Origin: an uncultured Porticoccus sp.
GTDB taxonomy: Bacteria > Pseudomonadota > Gammaproteobacteria > Pseudomonadales > Porticoccaceae
Direction: 5' to 3'
Length of the DNA: 64,000 nucleotides
Assembly (NCBI GenBank): GCA_905181945.1
Contig: CAJIZZ010000016.1
Coordinates: forward strand, 1-64,000
The translations under genes were made by a program, and so were the position numbers. Under the pieces are notes generated by a model. The model was not told the DNA's origin. It made no database searches and was given only the letters and a program-made list of their open reading frames with translations. The number at the start of each line of letters is the position of its first letter. Position 1 is the stretch's first letter. Shown piece by piece: positions 1 through 11,138 of the stretch.

Positions 1-240
1 CCAAAAAATCAAGAAGTATTAGAATTCATGAAAAAGTGGAGGGCTGCTAGCATAAAGCAATTTCATGAAGCTCCGGCAGGAAAGATTTTTATTATGAAGA
101 CGACTCCATTGCGTATCTCATCAACAGAAATTCGCAGCGCACTTCTGAAAAAAGAACCTACTTCCTGTCTGCTGCCAGATACAGTAGCTAACTACATAAA
201 AGAAAATGAACTTTATCAGAAAACACGGGATATTCTATGA
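1..240 (+). CDS. nadD: Nicotinate-nucleotide adenylyltransferase, C-terminal part
   Basis: NadD transfers AMP from ATP to nicotinate mononucleotide, making deamido-NAD in cytoplasmic NAD synthesis. Only the last 79 residues are present and the frame is open back to base 1, so the gene starts outside the window. The late motif ISSTEIR is the family's conserved nucleotide-binding signature, and the end (LLPDTVANYI) matches the usual C-terminus. The stop codon overlaps the rsfS start by four bases (ATGA), which implies translational coupling, and nadD-rsfS-rlmH is a common gammaproteobacterial order. The function is secure despite truncation by the window edge. Confidence 0.9.
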   Translation, partial: PKNQEVLEFMKKWRAASIKQFHEAPAGKIFIMKTTPLRISSTEIRSALLKKEPTSCLLPDTVANYIKENELYQKTRDIL

Positions 241-584
241 AAAAAAAACTAATCAATATCGTACTTGATGCTCTTGAAGAGGTGAAAGGTAAAGATATCA
301 TCACACTTGATGTTACCCGTTTAACAGACGTTATGGATACCATGATTGTCGCCAGCGGTAGTTCAAATCGTCAGGTGAAAGCGCTCGCAAATACTGTCAT
401 CGAAGATGCCAAAAAAGCAGGATTTCAACCAATGGGCGTAGAAGGTATGGAAAGTGGTGAGTGGGTTCTGGTCGACCTAGGTGATATAGTTGTGCATCTC
501 ATGCATCCGACCACAAGAGAGTTTTATGAATTAGAAAAATTATGGTCAATCCGTCCAAACGATCCTATCCTTGCAAGTGAATAA
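237..584 (+). CDS. rsfS: Ribosome silencing factor RsfS
   Basis: RsfS binds ribosomal protein L14 on the large subunit and blocks subunit joining, lowering translation in starvation or stationary phase. The protein has 115 residues, the usual length. The whole sequence is a single RsfS/Iojap domain, with typical stretches MIVASGSSNRQVKALA and GEWVLVDLGDIVVHLM, and an end around the FYELEKLW block. It starts inside the nadD stop (ATGA) and lies 18 bases before rlmH, so the three genes are probably co-transcribed. Its target L14 (rplN) is also in this window near 61.6 kb. Confidence 0.95.
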   Translation: MKKKLINIVLDALEEVKGKDIITLDVTRLTDVMDTMIVASGSSNRQVKALANTVIEDAKKAGFQPMGVEGMESGEWVLVDLGDIVVHLMHPTTREFYELEKLWSIRPNDPILASE

Positions 585-602
585 CCTTAGAAACACAATA
601 AT

Positions 603-1070
603 ATGCGTATAAAAATCATAGCCATAGGTGCCAAGATGTCCGACTGGATTGAAGCTGGCTGCAATGAGTACTTAAAGCGTATGCCCTCTGAGCTAAATCT
701 TGAAATTATTGAACTACCCATGGGTCACCGTGGAAAAGGTGCTGACGTCCAGCGTGCTATTGCGCGAGAAGGAGAGGTCATGCTGAAGGCAATAGGAGTG
801 AGCGATCAAGTTATCGCTTTAGACATACACGGAAAATACTGGAGCACTGAGCAGCTTGCAATAAATCTAGATCAATGGCAGCTCTCAGGTGACAATTTCA
901 GCCTGTTGGTTGGCGGTCCAGACGGGCTGGCACAAGATTGCATCAAGCGAGCAAACAGCCAATGGTCGCTTTCGCCGCTCACCCTTCCTCACCCGTTAGT
1001 GCGTATCTTGCTAGTCGAACAATTCTATCGTGCAGCAACCATTAATGCCGGACACCCCTATCATCGTTAG
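603..1070 (+). CDS. rlmH: 23S rRNA (pseudouridine1915-N3)-methyltransferase RlmH
   Basis: RlmH is a SPOUT-class enzyme that methylates pseudouridine 1915 in helix 69 of 23S rRNA in assembled 70S ribosomes. The 155-residue length is standard. The SAM-binding trefoil-knot region is visible as [11 protein letters not shown] (about residues 100-110), followed by [22 protein letters not shown] and the C-terminal NAGHPYHR, all family hallmarks. It ends the nadD-rsfS-rlmH operon. In Pseudomonas the next genes are mrdA and rodA, but here a convergent unknown gene follows after 14 bases. Confidence 0.96.
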   Translation: MRIKIIAIGAKMSDWIEAGCNEYLKRMPSELNLEIIELPMGHRGKGADVQRAIAREGEVMLKAIGVSDQVIALDIHGKYWSTEQLAINLDQWQLSGDNFSLLVGGPDGLAQDCIKRANSQWSLSPLTLPHPLVRILLVEQFYRAATINAGHPYHR

Positions 1071-1084
1071 TGAAAATATTTATA

Positions 1085-1438
1085 TTAAGTCGGTTGTGCC
1101 TGCTTCTTAAGTTTAAAATCAAGCTCGCGTTTCTCTTTTCGATTTAACTCTTCTTCCTGGAATGCATGATTAAGTTTTGTTAGAGCAGTGGCTACGGACT
1201 GATCAATAAGCATGCCGTCATATTCTCCAGAAACAATATTACTTTTTCCTGATTTATCGCCATCAGAGGTGACTAATACTTCGGCATAATGGCCGCAGAG
1301 GGATTTAAGAACTAACTCTACATGAGCGTATTTTGGATGTTCTTTTTCTGACATAACCTTGCATTCTGAATATTTAAACTCTATATCATCTACTACGAAA
1401 ATAAGATCATCAAAAGAAGTGCATTTAAACTTTGTCAT
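1085..1438 (-). CDS. Unknown 117-residue cytoplasmic protein
   Basis: I do not recognise a family. The protein has no signal peptide and no membrane segment. The N-terminal two thirds alternate hydrophobic and charged residues, suggesting a small beta-rich domain, with two cysteines (C6 and C27) before residue 30 and one in the middle. The last 35 residues are a charged helix rich in E, K and R (EEELNRKEKRELDFKLKKQ). An AAGG ribosome-binding site lies about nine bases before the ATG, supporting a real gene. It is convergent with rlmH and separated by 170 bases from the nitrilase gene to its right. It stands where mrdA-rodA would be in Pseudomonas. Confidence 0.62.
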   Translation of the reverse strand: MTKFKCTSFDDLIFVVDDIEFKYSECKVMSEKEHPKYAHVELVLKSLCGHYAEVLVTSDGDKSGKSNIVSGEYDGMLIDQSVATALTKLNHAFQEEELNRKEKRELDFKLKKQAQPT

Positions 1439-1608
1439 TATATTAATTACCTTTTGTCCACTTAAAGTTCACATCAAATCATCAATTGTTGACTTGAAAG
1501 AATCTGCAGCTATTAGTTTTAATTATGGCGTAATAATGGAACTGAATTTTATATCTATTCAATAGTGTGTGCTAGCCCTATAAGTAAACCATAAAAGTTT
1601 TTCTAACT

Positions 1609-2481
1609 TTACTCTGCACTGGACAGCGGCTTTGCGACACTAAATTGTCTATGTTTATGTACAGGCATTTTATTACGAAGATCACTTAGGTAGCTTAAAT
1701 CAATATCAGCCACAACCACTCCAGGGCCGCCTTCCAGCTGGCTAACTATTGTACCCCATGGGTCAATAATTGCTGATCCCCCCCAAGTTGGCTGTTTAGG
1801 GTGGTCTCTGTCGCCCATGTTGGCACCGACAACATACGCAAGGTTTTCAACTGCCCGTGCTCTTAACAGCAGACTCCAGTGAGCTTTGCCAGTTTTTGTA
1901 GTGAATGCAGACGGTATAACGATTATTTCAGCGCCTTGCCCCACAATATAACGAAACAATTCTGGGAAGCGTAAGTCATAACAAACAGCTATTCCCACCC
2001 TGCCGATTGGGGTATCCACTACAACTGGTGAGCTTCCCGGGCTATATTCGGAAGATTCACAATAATTACCTTTAGCATCATCGATCTGCGCATCAAAAAG
2101 ATGCATCTTCCGATAGCAAGATACCTCAATCCCCTTGCTGTCAACTACAAAGCAGCTCGCGGATGTGAGGCTACTGTCATTAAGGTCTGAGAGAGAGGGC
2201 TCTTTTACTGGAATTGTGCCGCCCACAATCCAAACTTTATACTTACTTGCCTGCTCTGCTAAAAATTTTCGTGCAGGGCCTATAGATTTTTCTATTTCGG
2301 CAATATTTTGAATTTCTTTACAGCCAAGATAAGCGAAATTTTCAGGAAGTACTAACAATTCCGCTCCTCTGCTAACTGCTGATTGAATTAATAACTCAGC
2401 CTGATCTAAATTGGCACCAAGATCTGCACCGCTAGTCATTTGAATAGAGGCCACTTTTCGCAATAAAGCTGTATTACTCAC
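1609..2481 (-). CDS. Carbon-nitrogen hydrolase (nitrilase superfamily, Nit-type amidase)
   Basis: This is a cytoplasmic thiol amidase of the nitrilase superfamily, the branch related to Nit1/omega-amidase, which may act on deaminated glutathione or omega-amides. The catalytic triad is complete: Glu47 in VLPENF, Lys125 in YRKMHLFD and Cys167 in VCYDLRFPE. The length of 290 is typical. The start codon is GTG and shares its G with the TAG stop of yhdP, so the two are coupled. In Pseudomonas the same gene follows yhdP and precedes tldD, which is absent here. The exact substrate cannot be read from sequence. Confidence 0.88.
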   Translation of the reverse strand: MSNTALLRKVASIQMTSGADLGANLDQAELLIQSAVSRGAELLVLPENFAYLGCKEIQNIAEIEKSIGPARKFLAEQASKYKVWIVGGTIPVKEPSLSDLNDSSLTSASCFVVDSKGIEVSCYRKMHLFDAQIDDAKGNYCESSEYSPGSSPVVVDTPIGRVGIAVCYDLRFPELFRYIVGQGAEIIVIPSAFTTKTGKAHWSLLLRARAVENLAYVVGANMGDRDHPKQPTWGGSAIIDPWGTIVSQLEGGPGVVVADIDLSYLSDLRNKMPVHKHRQFSVAKPLSSAE

Positions 2482-5400
2482 TATCTATCACTCTCTAAAG
2501 TGCTAATAGGCTCAATTTCCTCACTTTTAGGTGCTGTTTTGCCAGAAGTATCTATATTAAAAATTTTCTCCATCTTTATCTTTGGATCACTCAACGATCC
2601 TTTAATGCTGTAGCTGATACTAGACAAGCTTTCTACTTGTTTCTCGAATAACTTGCTAGTGACAAAGACACCTGCAGCAACCGGCAAGCCTCCAACTGCC
2701 GCGGCCACCCAAGGAAGATTGTTGCTCACGGGCAGTTTTGTTAGCAGCCGGGCATCAATTTTCTCGGAAATCAAACTTGCTTTCCCTTCCAATTCGATGT
2801 CTCCAGAAGTGAGATTGACAACCATGACGGGATCAAAAGTCACCTCGCCCTCATCAAGCAACAAGCCTCCATCCATTTTATTGTAACTCATGCCCTTTTC
2901 ATAAAGGTCTGAAAAATCCAACTGTAGCCGACGAATCCAATTATCAAAATTAAATAAGCTCACCAAGCGAATTAAAGCGTTAGTAGCGCCAGAAGACTCT
3001 TGATAAAAATGTCCATCTTCAAGATGCATGGAGACTGAGCCCTTCATAGAGACCGGTGATGCTTCCCAAGGCCTTCCATACCAGCTTAGCTGGGATAGAA
3101 ATTGAGCCTTCTTACTATCCATTATTACAGGGAAACCCCAAGATTTAAGCGTTTCACCAATATCATTTACGCCCAGTGAGCCCTGAAATTTTGTATGATG
3201 TTGTCCGTTATTTTCTGTCCATTCGATACTAGTGTCATTCTCCTGCCCCCCAACCCTTAACCCCAAAAAATTCGCATCTATATCGGTAATCTTTATTCCC
3301 ATGCTCTGAGGCTCCATCAATAACTTCACCTTACCAAATTGCTTATCTCCCACGCTGAAATTTCTAACTGACAGCTGAAGATGGGGCAAGTTTGCTGGAT
3401 TTACTATATCTGCTACCCCGCCAGATTTAGAGAGTGCTGGCAGAAAAAGTTTCTCTAGATCGATCAACATGGGGACAGAGGTGTCTTGAGGAACCCAAAG
3501 ATGACCATCCATAAGATTACTTTTAATCCCTAGCATCCAGTCGCCAGCCTGATAACCTCCATTAACTTCTACCTGCTCAACATTCAGTCCGGCAGCATTA
3601 AGCTGATCAATTGAGATTTCAAAAAGTGGAGTCAAGCTACTTTTTCTTTCACCGCTCAAATTTAATATTTTTGGATATGCTTCATTCCATTGCGACAAAG
3701 AAAACGATTTCAAGTGCCCAACTGTCAAGATCTGGCCTTTTCCAGGCAACTCCAAGCGATCACTCTCAATAGCTAATACTCCCCGAACTACAGAGCCTTT
3801 TTTTAATTCTAAGTGCGACCTGATCAGCTCACCCATGTCAACTCGTAAGTCCATTGCATCGGCAAAAATAATATTTACTTCTACATTTTCTTTAACATTA
3901 GCCTTCTTGCCAAACGGTTCAGGCAAATTAATTGCAGCACCCTTCATATCGGTCTTAACATTCAGCCGAATTGGGAGTGACGGGTCTTCAAGCGGAATAA
4001 GCAGAGTGGCCATAAAATCTGTATTGCCCTTAAGGGCCTTGTCTGATGGCAGCTCAAGCAGTTTTACCAATGACGACATATCCAAACCGCCATACATCTC
4101 AATTGAAAAGTCCTTCTCTAGTGTTTCCAAGCTGGCTGCGAAGGGGGCGCCAAAAATATCACCCTTAAGGGATGGCGAAAATAAGCCTCTCTCGTCGCGA
4201 TAACTTAAAACTCCCTGCAAGTTTTTCAGTGACACTTTCGTATCAGGCAGGGACATTAGCCCTTGATCGATTATCGTATCTACACTGTAGTAGCTAGATG
4301 AATTGTGTTCCGTAAGCGGTGTCTTTGCGTCCAAAGAAATAGTGGTTTCTCCGGATATATCCCAATCAGCCAGACCTATCACTCTTGACTTTAAAGGGGA
4401 TCGCGCCAACACATCCACAGCTTCACCCAGATCTGACTTAATAGAAGCAAGGATGTGCACATAAGGCAGCCCTTTGTCTTTCTCGGGGTTAATACTCAAA
4501 TTTGCCTTACTAATCTCTGCTTTCCCTATGCGAGCACTAAAAATTTCAGCATCAATTTTGGATGCATCCGCTGTGATGATTGAGTTGAGGTTGACCAAAG
4601 ATGGCCAATTTTTATGGAACTTTAGCTCGCCATCGATTATTTTCAAATAAACCTGTGTGGACGCCTTTCGGTTAATTTTTACTTTATTATTTTTTTTCGT
4701 ACCTACAGGTCCCTGCCATACAAATCCAGCCTCATGAATCTTTATATCAACCATTGCTTGATTCAGCCACTTACTTAAATTTTTATTGAGGTTATCGGGG
4801 ATATAAAATTCCTTGTATCGAGAATCAAGATCTTTTGTCCCCATAATAAAATACATTTCTGGACTCAGGCCTTCTTCTCCTACAGGGATGTCTAGATAGA
4901 AGTAAGCGCGTGACTCGCCCTCGTCTCCATGCATGTCAAGAGGGCCGCTAAAGACCCTTATAGCTTCGCTTATGGGGTCATGGCGCCAAGATACCTGCCC
5001 CCTGATAGAGCTACGCTGAAGGAAATCATCAAAAGTGCCGGGCAGATACAGAGCAAAGCCATTGGGGCTATCTAGCTCTAAAAATCCGCTTTCGTTACTT
5101 ACCTCTAAATAGCCATTAACTTTCCTAACTCCTGGATTTCCACCCCATGACTTTAAAGAGACATTATCAAGATTAGCTTTTAGCCGAATATCAGAATTTG
5201 TACTTTTTCCATCCACAACTAAATGCAAGTTGCGGATGTTGCCCGCAGGTTGAAATCTTTGAAGCGTATCAGAAAAATCTTTAAATGTTGTAGGAATTTT
5301 CTTCAGTATCTCACTCAGCAATGTCAAATCAATTTGGTCCATAGATAAAACGACAGACTCTAATCCGTCAGGAGTATTTTGGGCAATATTGACCACCAAA

Positions 5401-6386
5401 GACTTAGCCTGTAAATCATCCCAATCCCAACTTAAATCATGAAGATTTATACCCCAACCTTGATCAAGGTTGTACCAGCCATTCACACCTGTATTAAGCT
5501 TGGTAATGGGCCCAGCACCTTTAAATAGACTGTGGTAGATGCCATCAGAATAAAGGTTGCCAGACAATGTAATTGTTTTATCTTTTTTGGCCTGAATCCA
5601 AAAGACTGCATCAATATTGGCATTCAAATCAATAGTATGTTCAGATATATCAGGAAAAGTATTTTTTACTAAATTATTGATATTATTGTTAAAATTAAAA
5701 TTATCAAGCTTCAAGTAAGCTGAAAAATCTAAATCTCTTACGTCTTGACCTCTGGCCTCGACGATGACGTCTACAGGATGCTCGACTCCAGGCAGACTTA
5801 CTGTACTCAACAGTCGATGAAAATCATCCTGATTTTCTAGGCGAAGATTGTGTGCTTTTACTATTGATTCAGCCCCAGACAGAAACTTCAACCTAAGGCT
5901 AATCGATTCAATCTCTAAATAACGGCTATCGAGCAAGCCGCCCAAAAGACCAGACTCGTTACCACCAAGACTTTTTCCAGCAATGGTCCATGAACCTAAA
6001 GAAGACTCTTCCATGGAAATATCTATATGATCAACATTTAACTCTCGTAATATCAGCTGTTGAGACAAGATAGTTTGTATTAGATTAATTTTAAAACGTA
6101 CTTTGTTGATCGTAACAGCGGGTTGATCTCCTTGGCCGGCATAAACTGATACATTTGTAACAGAAAATTGAGGTGCAAACTGATGCCACCCCCCTTCTAG
6201 TTTATCGCTCTCTAGTTTCATCCCCAGCGTTCTGGACACATAGGTATTAATTTTGAGCCGATAAGTGTCAACATCCCGAATGAAATCTTTATTCACATAC
6301 AGGTATAGAGCACTCACGATTATAAATACTGATACCAGTAGCAAAATACCGCAGGCAATTTTCTTTAATACAACAGCTCGATCCAA
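2481..6386 (-). CDS. yhdP: AsmA-family envelope protein YhdP (TIGR02099/DUF3971)
   Basis: YhdP is a very large AsmA-like protein anchored in the inner membrane. It spans the periplasm and, in E. coli, carries phospholipid to the outer membrane with TamB and YdbH. The protein has 1301 residues, close to the family's usual length. One membrane helix lies at residues 7-31 (IACGILLLVSVFIIVSALYL). The rest is long beta-strand repeat, as expected for a lipid-conducting groove, with the conserved C-terminal AsmA-like region near the FNFDNWIRRLQLDF block. It overlaps the nitrilase gene by one base. In Pseudomonas maf and rng sit between mreD and this gene, but here only a 183-base gap remains. Confidence 0.93.
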   Translation of the reverse strand: MDRAVVLKKIACGILLLVSVFIIVSALYLYVNKDFIRDVDTYRLKINTYVSRTLGMKLESDKLEGGWHQFAPQFSVTNVSVYAGQGDQPAVTINKVRFKINLIQTILSQQLILRELNVDHIDISMEESSLGSWTIAGKSLGGNESGLLGGLLDSRYLEIESISLRLKFLSGAESIVKAHNLRLENQDDFHRLLSTVSLPGVEHPVDVIVEARGQDVRDLDFSAYLKLDNFNFNNNINNLVKNTFPDISEHTIDLNANIDAVFWIQAKKDKTITLSGNLYSDGIYHSLFKGAGPITKLNTGVNGWYNLDQGWGINLHDLSWDWDDLQAKSLVVNIAQNTPDGLESVVLSMDQIDLTLLSEILKKIPTTFKDFSDTLQRFQPAGNIRNLHLVVDGKSTNSDIRLKANLDNVSLKSWGGNPGVRKVNGYLEVSNESGFLELDSPNGFALYLPGTFDDFLQRSSIRGQVSWRHDPISEAIRVFSGPLDMHGDEGESRAYFYLDIPVGEEGLSPEMYFIMGTKDLDSRYKEFYIPDNLNKNLSKWLNQAMVDIKIHEAGFVWQGPVGTKKNNKVKINRKASTQVYLKIIDGELKFHKNWPSLVNLNSIITADASKIDAEIFSARIGKAEISKANLSINPEKDKGLPYVHILASIKSDLGEAVDVLARSPLKSRVIGLADWDISGETTISLDAKTPLTEHNSSSYYSVDTIIDQGLMSLPDTKVSLKNLQGVLSYRDERGLFSPSLKGDIFGAPFAASLETLEKDFSIEMYGGLDMSSLVKLLELPSDKALKGNTDFMATLLIPLEDPSLPIRLNVKTDMKGAAINLPEPFGKKANVKENVEVNIIFADAMDLRVDMGELIRSHLELKKGSVVRGVLAIESDRLELPGKGQILTVGHLKSFSLSQWNEAYPKILNLSGERKSSLTPLFEISIDQLNAAGLNVEQVEVNGGYQAGDWMLGIKSNLMDGHLWVPQDTSVPMLIDLEKLFLPALSKSGGVADIVNPANLPHLQLSVRNFSVGDKQFGKVKLLMEPQSMGIKITDIDANFLGLRVGGQENDTSIEWTENNGQHHTKFQGSLGVNDIGETLKSWGFPVIMDSKKAQFLSQLSWYGRPWEASPVSMKGSVSMHLEDGHFYQESSGATNALIRLVSLFNFDNWIRRLQLDFSDLYEKGMSYNKMDGGLLLDEGEVTFDPVMVVNLTSGDIELEGKASLISEKIDARLLTKLPVSNNLPWVAAAVGGLPVAAGVFVTSKLFEKQVESLSSISYSIKGSLSDPKIKMEKIFNIDTSGKTAPKSEEIEPISTLESDR

Positions 6387-6569
6387 AGAACACTCCCAAT
6401 CTGGATATTGCGACTTAAACTAAAAAGCTGATATCTCTCTAGTGAATTTTACTCCAAACAATTTATACTCAGCAACATCAGTATAAACTTAGTCACTGAA
6501 TCTTGAGCTTAGCTTTTCCTGATCACCTGTTGTAACAAATTGGCCCGAATAATAGCCTGTCATTGGCAA

Positions 6570-7085
6570 CTATCCCTGATTTTCAAATAAATTATCTTGA
6601 TTCAACCTGCCACCCTTGGGTAACCTATTCATCAGCAAAGATAAAGGCGGCCAAATCAGAGCAGATGTTATTGCTGGGGCAATTAGCATAACAATACTCC
6701 AGTCAGTTCGATAAAGCAGAGAAATGCTGGCTAACAATAGCTGATTGAGTAGCACTAGAAGAAAGACTAAAAAAGCTTGAGGCAACAACCCAAAGTGATA
6801 AAACCGCTTGTTTAGAAGGATTAAAATATAAGCGCAAAATGAAAAAGTTATCGCATAGCGACCAAGCATTTGCCCTGAAAATATGTCAAGGAGCATACCA
6901 GCGAGCCATGCAAAAGCAATACCATATTGGCGTTGCTTTTTAAGTAGCCAGTAAGATACAACCAATAATAAAAACTGAGGTCTCCAATATACCGTGGAGC
7001 CAAATACAGGGGTAATTTGCAATAATAATGCCATGAATAATGAAATAGTACTGTAAAAATATAAAGAGTAATTCTTATCGGGCAT
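6570..7085 (-). CDS. mreD: Rod-shape-determining protein MreD
   Basis: MreD is an inner-membrane partner of MreC and MreB in the elongasome that directs lateral peptidoglycan synthesis. The protein has about 171 residues with five or six hydrophobic helices and few loops, as usual. I chose the ATG at 7085 (MPDKNYSLYF) because a GGAG site sits nine bases upstream. An in-frame TTG five codons earlier is less likely. The gene overlaps the end of mreC by 11 bases, so translation is coupled. It is the last gene of the mreBCD operon, and no maf or rng follows. Confidence 0.93.
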   Translation of the reverse strand: MPDKNYSLYFYSTISLFMALLLQITPVFGSTVYWRPQFLLLVVSYWLLKKQRQYGIAFAWLAGMLLDIFSGQMLGRYAITFSFCAYILILLNKRFYHFGLLPQAFLVFLLVLLNQLLLASISLLYRTDWSIVMLIAPAITSALIWPPLSLLMNRLPKGGRLNQDNLFENQG

Positions 7086-7923
7086 TCTTGCTTGCTCCAA
7101 ATTTTTCTACAGTTTGGGACACGAGCAATAAATAACGACTTTGATCTATTTGAGCTGAGGGTTTAATATCTACAGCAAGATACGGATTACCGCTTATTGT
7201 ATCAACAGAAGCAACTATCCCAACAGGATATCCAGCGGGGTATCGCCCACCAAGACCAGAACTAACCAACTGGTCACCTACTTTTATGTCTGCAATAGTA
7301 GAAACATAACGCAGAGCTAAATGCCTAAAATCACCATACCCCTCTGCAATAGAGCGCATCCCATTTCTCAAAACTTGCACGGGCAACGCATGAGAACTAT
7401 CACTAATCAACAGCACCTTACTGCTAGTACTGTATACTTCTATAACTTGCCCCATTAACCCATCAGCATCAAGCACAGCCTGACCCTCAAACACTTTATA
7501 ATCTTTCCCGCGATTGATTATAATAGTATGACTCAAGGGATCAGGAGAAACACCTGTCAGCTCTGCGACTAAAACGCTGTGTTGTAGTATTTCTGTGGCA
7601 TTCAGCAAAGTTCGTAGTCGGGAATTTTCAGCGCTAAGATCTGCCATCCGTTGCAAGCGGCCCTTGAGAATCAATAATTCTACTTCTTGAAGCTTGCTCT
7701 TCTCTTTGAGATTTGCGGCGTCTGCAAACTCGTTTACGGTTTCATTTACCCATCTTGGAAGCAATGCTACCGAAAAAATAGGTATAGTGAGTTCAGCAAT
7801 CCACGAGCGTGCAGGCTTTAACCACTGTGTGGTGGTATCAACTAGCAGAAGAACTCCAGCGATAACAGACAGAAATAACATTCGGCGAGCATATGAGGGG
7901 CTACTAGAAAAAAGGTTTCTCAT
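7075..7923 (-). CDS. mreC: Rod-shape-determining protein MreC
   Basis: MreC is a bitopic scaffold that links cytoplasmic MreB filaments to the periplasmic PBP2/RodA wall-synthesis machinery. The 282-residue protein has one membrane helix near residues 14-30. A coiled coil follows at about 68-105, rich in E, L, K and R (KEKSKLQEVELLILKGRLQR). Then comes the double beta-barrel domain with the typical stretches LTGVSPDPLSHTIIINRG and GLGGRYPAGYPVGIV. It lies 69 bases after mreB and overlaps mreD, consistent with one operon. The ATG start fits the family's N-terminus. Confidence 0.95.
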   Translation of the reverse strand: MRNLFSSSPSYARRMLFLSVIAGVLLLVDTTTQWLKPARSWIAELTIPIFSVALLPRWVNETVNEFADAANLKEKSKLQEVELLILKGRLQRMADLSAENSRLRTLLNATEILQHSVLVAELTGVSPDPLSHTIIINRGKDYKVFEGQAVLDADGLMGQVIEVYSTSSKVLLISDSSHALPVQVLRNGMRSIAEGYGDFRHLALRYVSTIADIKVGDQLVSSGLGGRYPAGYPVGIVASVDTISGNPYLAVDIKPSAQIDQSRYLLLVSQTVEKFGASKNAR

Positions 7924-7992
7924 ACCGCCTTGCTCTCCACAACAGTCAAACCTTAAGCCAAAGAAACTTATTGGACCAATAATAACTATTTA

Positions 7993-9334
<1,342 letters not shown>

Positions 9335-9622
9335 ATGGCTATTAATTATACAGATATTGAAAAACTCGCCGAATTGGCGCGCATACAGCTCAATGATGCG
9401 ACCATTGCCGAAACTACGCAAAGTATTGCAGATGTGCTCTCCCTAGTTGATCGACTAAATGCTATAGATACTAAGAATGTTGATCCTATGGCTCATCCAA
9501 CAGATGCAATTCAGTGCTTACGTTCTGACAACGTAACCGAGGTCAACCAGCGAGAAGCCTTTCAGGTTATTGCGCCATGTACAAAAAACGGGCTATATCT
9601 TGTCCCTAAAGTGATTGATTAA
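9335..9622 (+). CDS. gatC: Asp-tRNA(Asn)/Glu-tRNA(Gln) amidotransferase subunit GatC
   Basis: GatC is the small subunit that clamps GatA and GatB together in the amidotransferase that makes Gln-tRNA(Gln) or Asn-tRNA(Asn) from mischarged tRNA. The protein has 95 residues, the normal size. It starts at [19 protein letters not shown], the standard GatC N-terminus, so longer upstream reading is rejected. Typical features are VDPMAHP and the acidic-hydrophobic end. No strong ribosome-binding site is seen. It heads gatCAB, divergent from mreB as in Pseudomonas. Confidence 0.95.
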   Translation: MAINYTDIEKLAELARIQLNDATIAETTQSIADVLSLVDRLNAIDTKNVDPMAHPTDAIQCLRSDNVTEVNQREAFQVIAPCTKNGLYLVPKVID

Positions 9623-9635
9623 GGAACTAACGCAG

Positions 9636-11138
9636 TTGACAAACGATCATACCATTCATATAAAAACTATTGCTAGTATCATTTCTGGCTTAAATTCACG
9701 CGAGTTTTCCAGCGTAGAAGTTACCCAGTATTACCTGAATCGCATACAACAGCTAGACGGCATATATAACTGCTATATAACCGTCAACGAAGAATTCGCG
9801 CTAGCGCAAGCAAAAGCCTCAGACAAGCAACGCGCCTCAGGGAATTTTCCCCTGTTTTGTGGTGTCCCTATTGCACATAAAGACATTTTTTGCACTAAAG
9901 GCGTACGTACCAGCTGCGGTTCGAAAATGCTAGACAACTTCATCCCCCCTTACGATGCAACAGTAGTAGAAAAATTCTATCACTCTGGAGCTGTAGTTTT
10001 AGGAAAAACCAATATGGATGAATTTGCAATGGGCTCATCCAATGAAACTAGCTTTTATGGATCTGTAAAAAATCCTTGGGATACCAACACGGTCCCTGGA
10101 GGTTCATCTGGGGGTTCGGCAGCGGCTATTGCGAGTCATCTTACGCCAGGAGCGACCGGAACTGATACCGGCGGATCAATTCGGCAGCCTGCTGCTCTTT
10201 GTGGAATTACTGGCCTAAAGCCGACATATGGACGAGTATCTCGCTGGGGCATGATTGCCTTTGCCTCAAGTCTAGATCAGGCTGGACCGATGGCGCGGAC
10301 AGCGGAGGACTGCGCATTAATGCTTAATGTAATGGCTGGATTTGACCCTAAAGATTCAACGTCAATAAACAAATCTGTTCCAGACTATACGCTAGATCTT
10401 TCACACACAGTAGAGGGCTTAAAAATAGGAGTTCCAAAAGAATATTTCCAAAAAGGACTAAATCCTGAGACTGAAAAAGCTATACTGGAAGCGCTAAGTC
10501 AGTTAGAAAAACAGGGTGCATCGTTGGTCAGCATCGATCTTCCGCACACCAATCTTGCAGTTCCTGCCTATTATGTAATTGCGCCAGCAGAAGCATCAGC
10601 TAACCTCTCACGATTTGACGGGGTGCGCTATGGACATAGGTGTGAAAATCCCATCGACCTTCGTGATATGTACATGCGTAGTCGTGCTGAAGGGTTTGGT
10701 GATGAAGTCAAACGTCGAATTTTAGTTGGGACCTACTGTCTTTCTGCTGGCTACTACGACGCATACTACCGAAAAGCACAACAAGTTAGGCGGCTTATTA
10801 AACAAGATTTTGTATCTGCATTTGAAAGTGTTGATGTCATCATGGGTCCGACTTCGCCCACTCCGGCCTTTGAGTTTGGCTCAAAAAGCAATGATCCAAT
10901 AGCTATGTATCTAGAGGATATTTTTACCATTGCAACTAATTTAGCAGGGCTTCCAGGTATGTCTGTTCCTTGTGGTTTTGTAGACAAGAAACCTGTCGGT
11001 CTTCAGATTATAGGCAACTATTTTGAAGAGGCGCGCATGCTAAATGTGGCTCATCAATTTCAATGCGTCACTGGCTGGCACCAACAAATCCCAGAGGGTG
11101 TAAAGCTTTCTAGTGAAAATGAGGAAGGTGTCAACTAA
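9636..11138 (+). CDS. gatA: Glutamyl-tRNA(Gln) amidotransferase subunit A
   Basis: GatA is the glutaminase/amidase subunit that releases ammonia from glutamine for GatB. The amidase-signature triad is complete: Lys82 in PIAHKDIF, Ser157 in [10 protein letters not shown] and Ser181 in [10 protein letters not shown] place the start at the TTG at 9636 (about 500 residues) because AAGGA is ten bases upstream. A TTG at 9615 inside the gatC end is also possible. The stop overlaps gatB by one base (TAATG). The C-terminal part ([13 protein letters not shown]) is typical. Confidence 0.95.
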   Translation: MTNDHTIHIKTIASIISGLNSREFSSVEVTQYYLNRIQQLDGIYNCYITVNEEFALAQAKASDKQRASGNFPLFCGVPIAHKDIFCTKGVRTSCGSKMLDNFIPPYDATVVEKFYHSGAVVLGKTNMDEFAMGSSNETSFYGSVKNPWDTNTVPGGSSGGSAAAIASHLTPGATGTDTGGSIRQPAALCGITGLKPTYGRVSRWGMIAFASSLDQAGPMARTAEDCALMLNVMAGFDPKDSTSINKSVPDYTLDLSHTVEGLKIGVPKEYFQKGLNPETEKAILEALSQLEKQGASLVSIDLPHTNLAVPAYYVIAPAEASANLSRFDGVRYGHRCENPIDLRDMYMRSRAEGFGDEVKRRILVGTYCLSAGYYDAYYRKAQQVRRLIKQDFVSAFESVDVIMGPTSPTPAFEFGSKSNDPIAMYLEDIFTIATNLAGLPGMSVPCGFVDKKPVGLQIIGNYFEEARMLNVAHQFQCVTGWHQQIPEGVKLSSENEEGVN

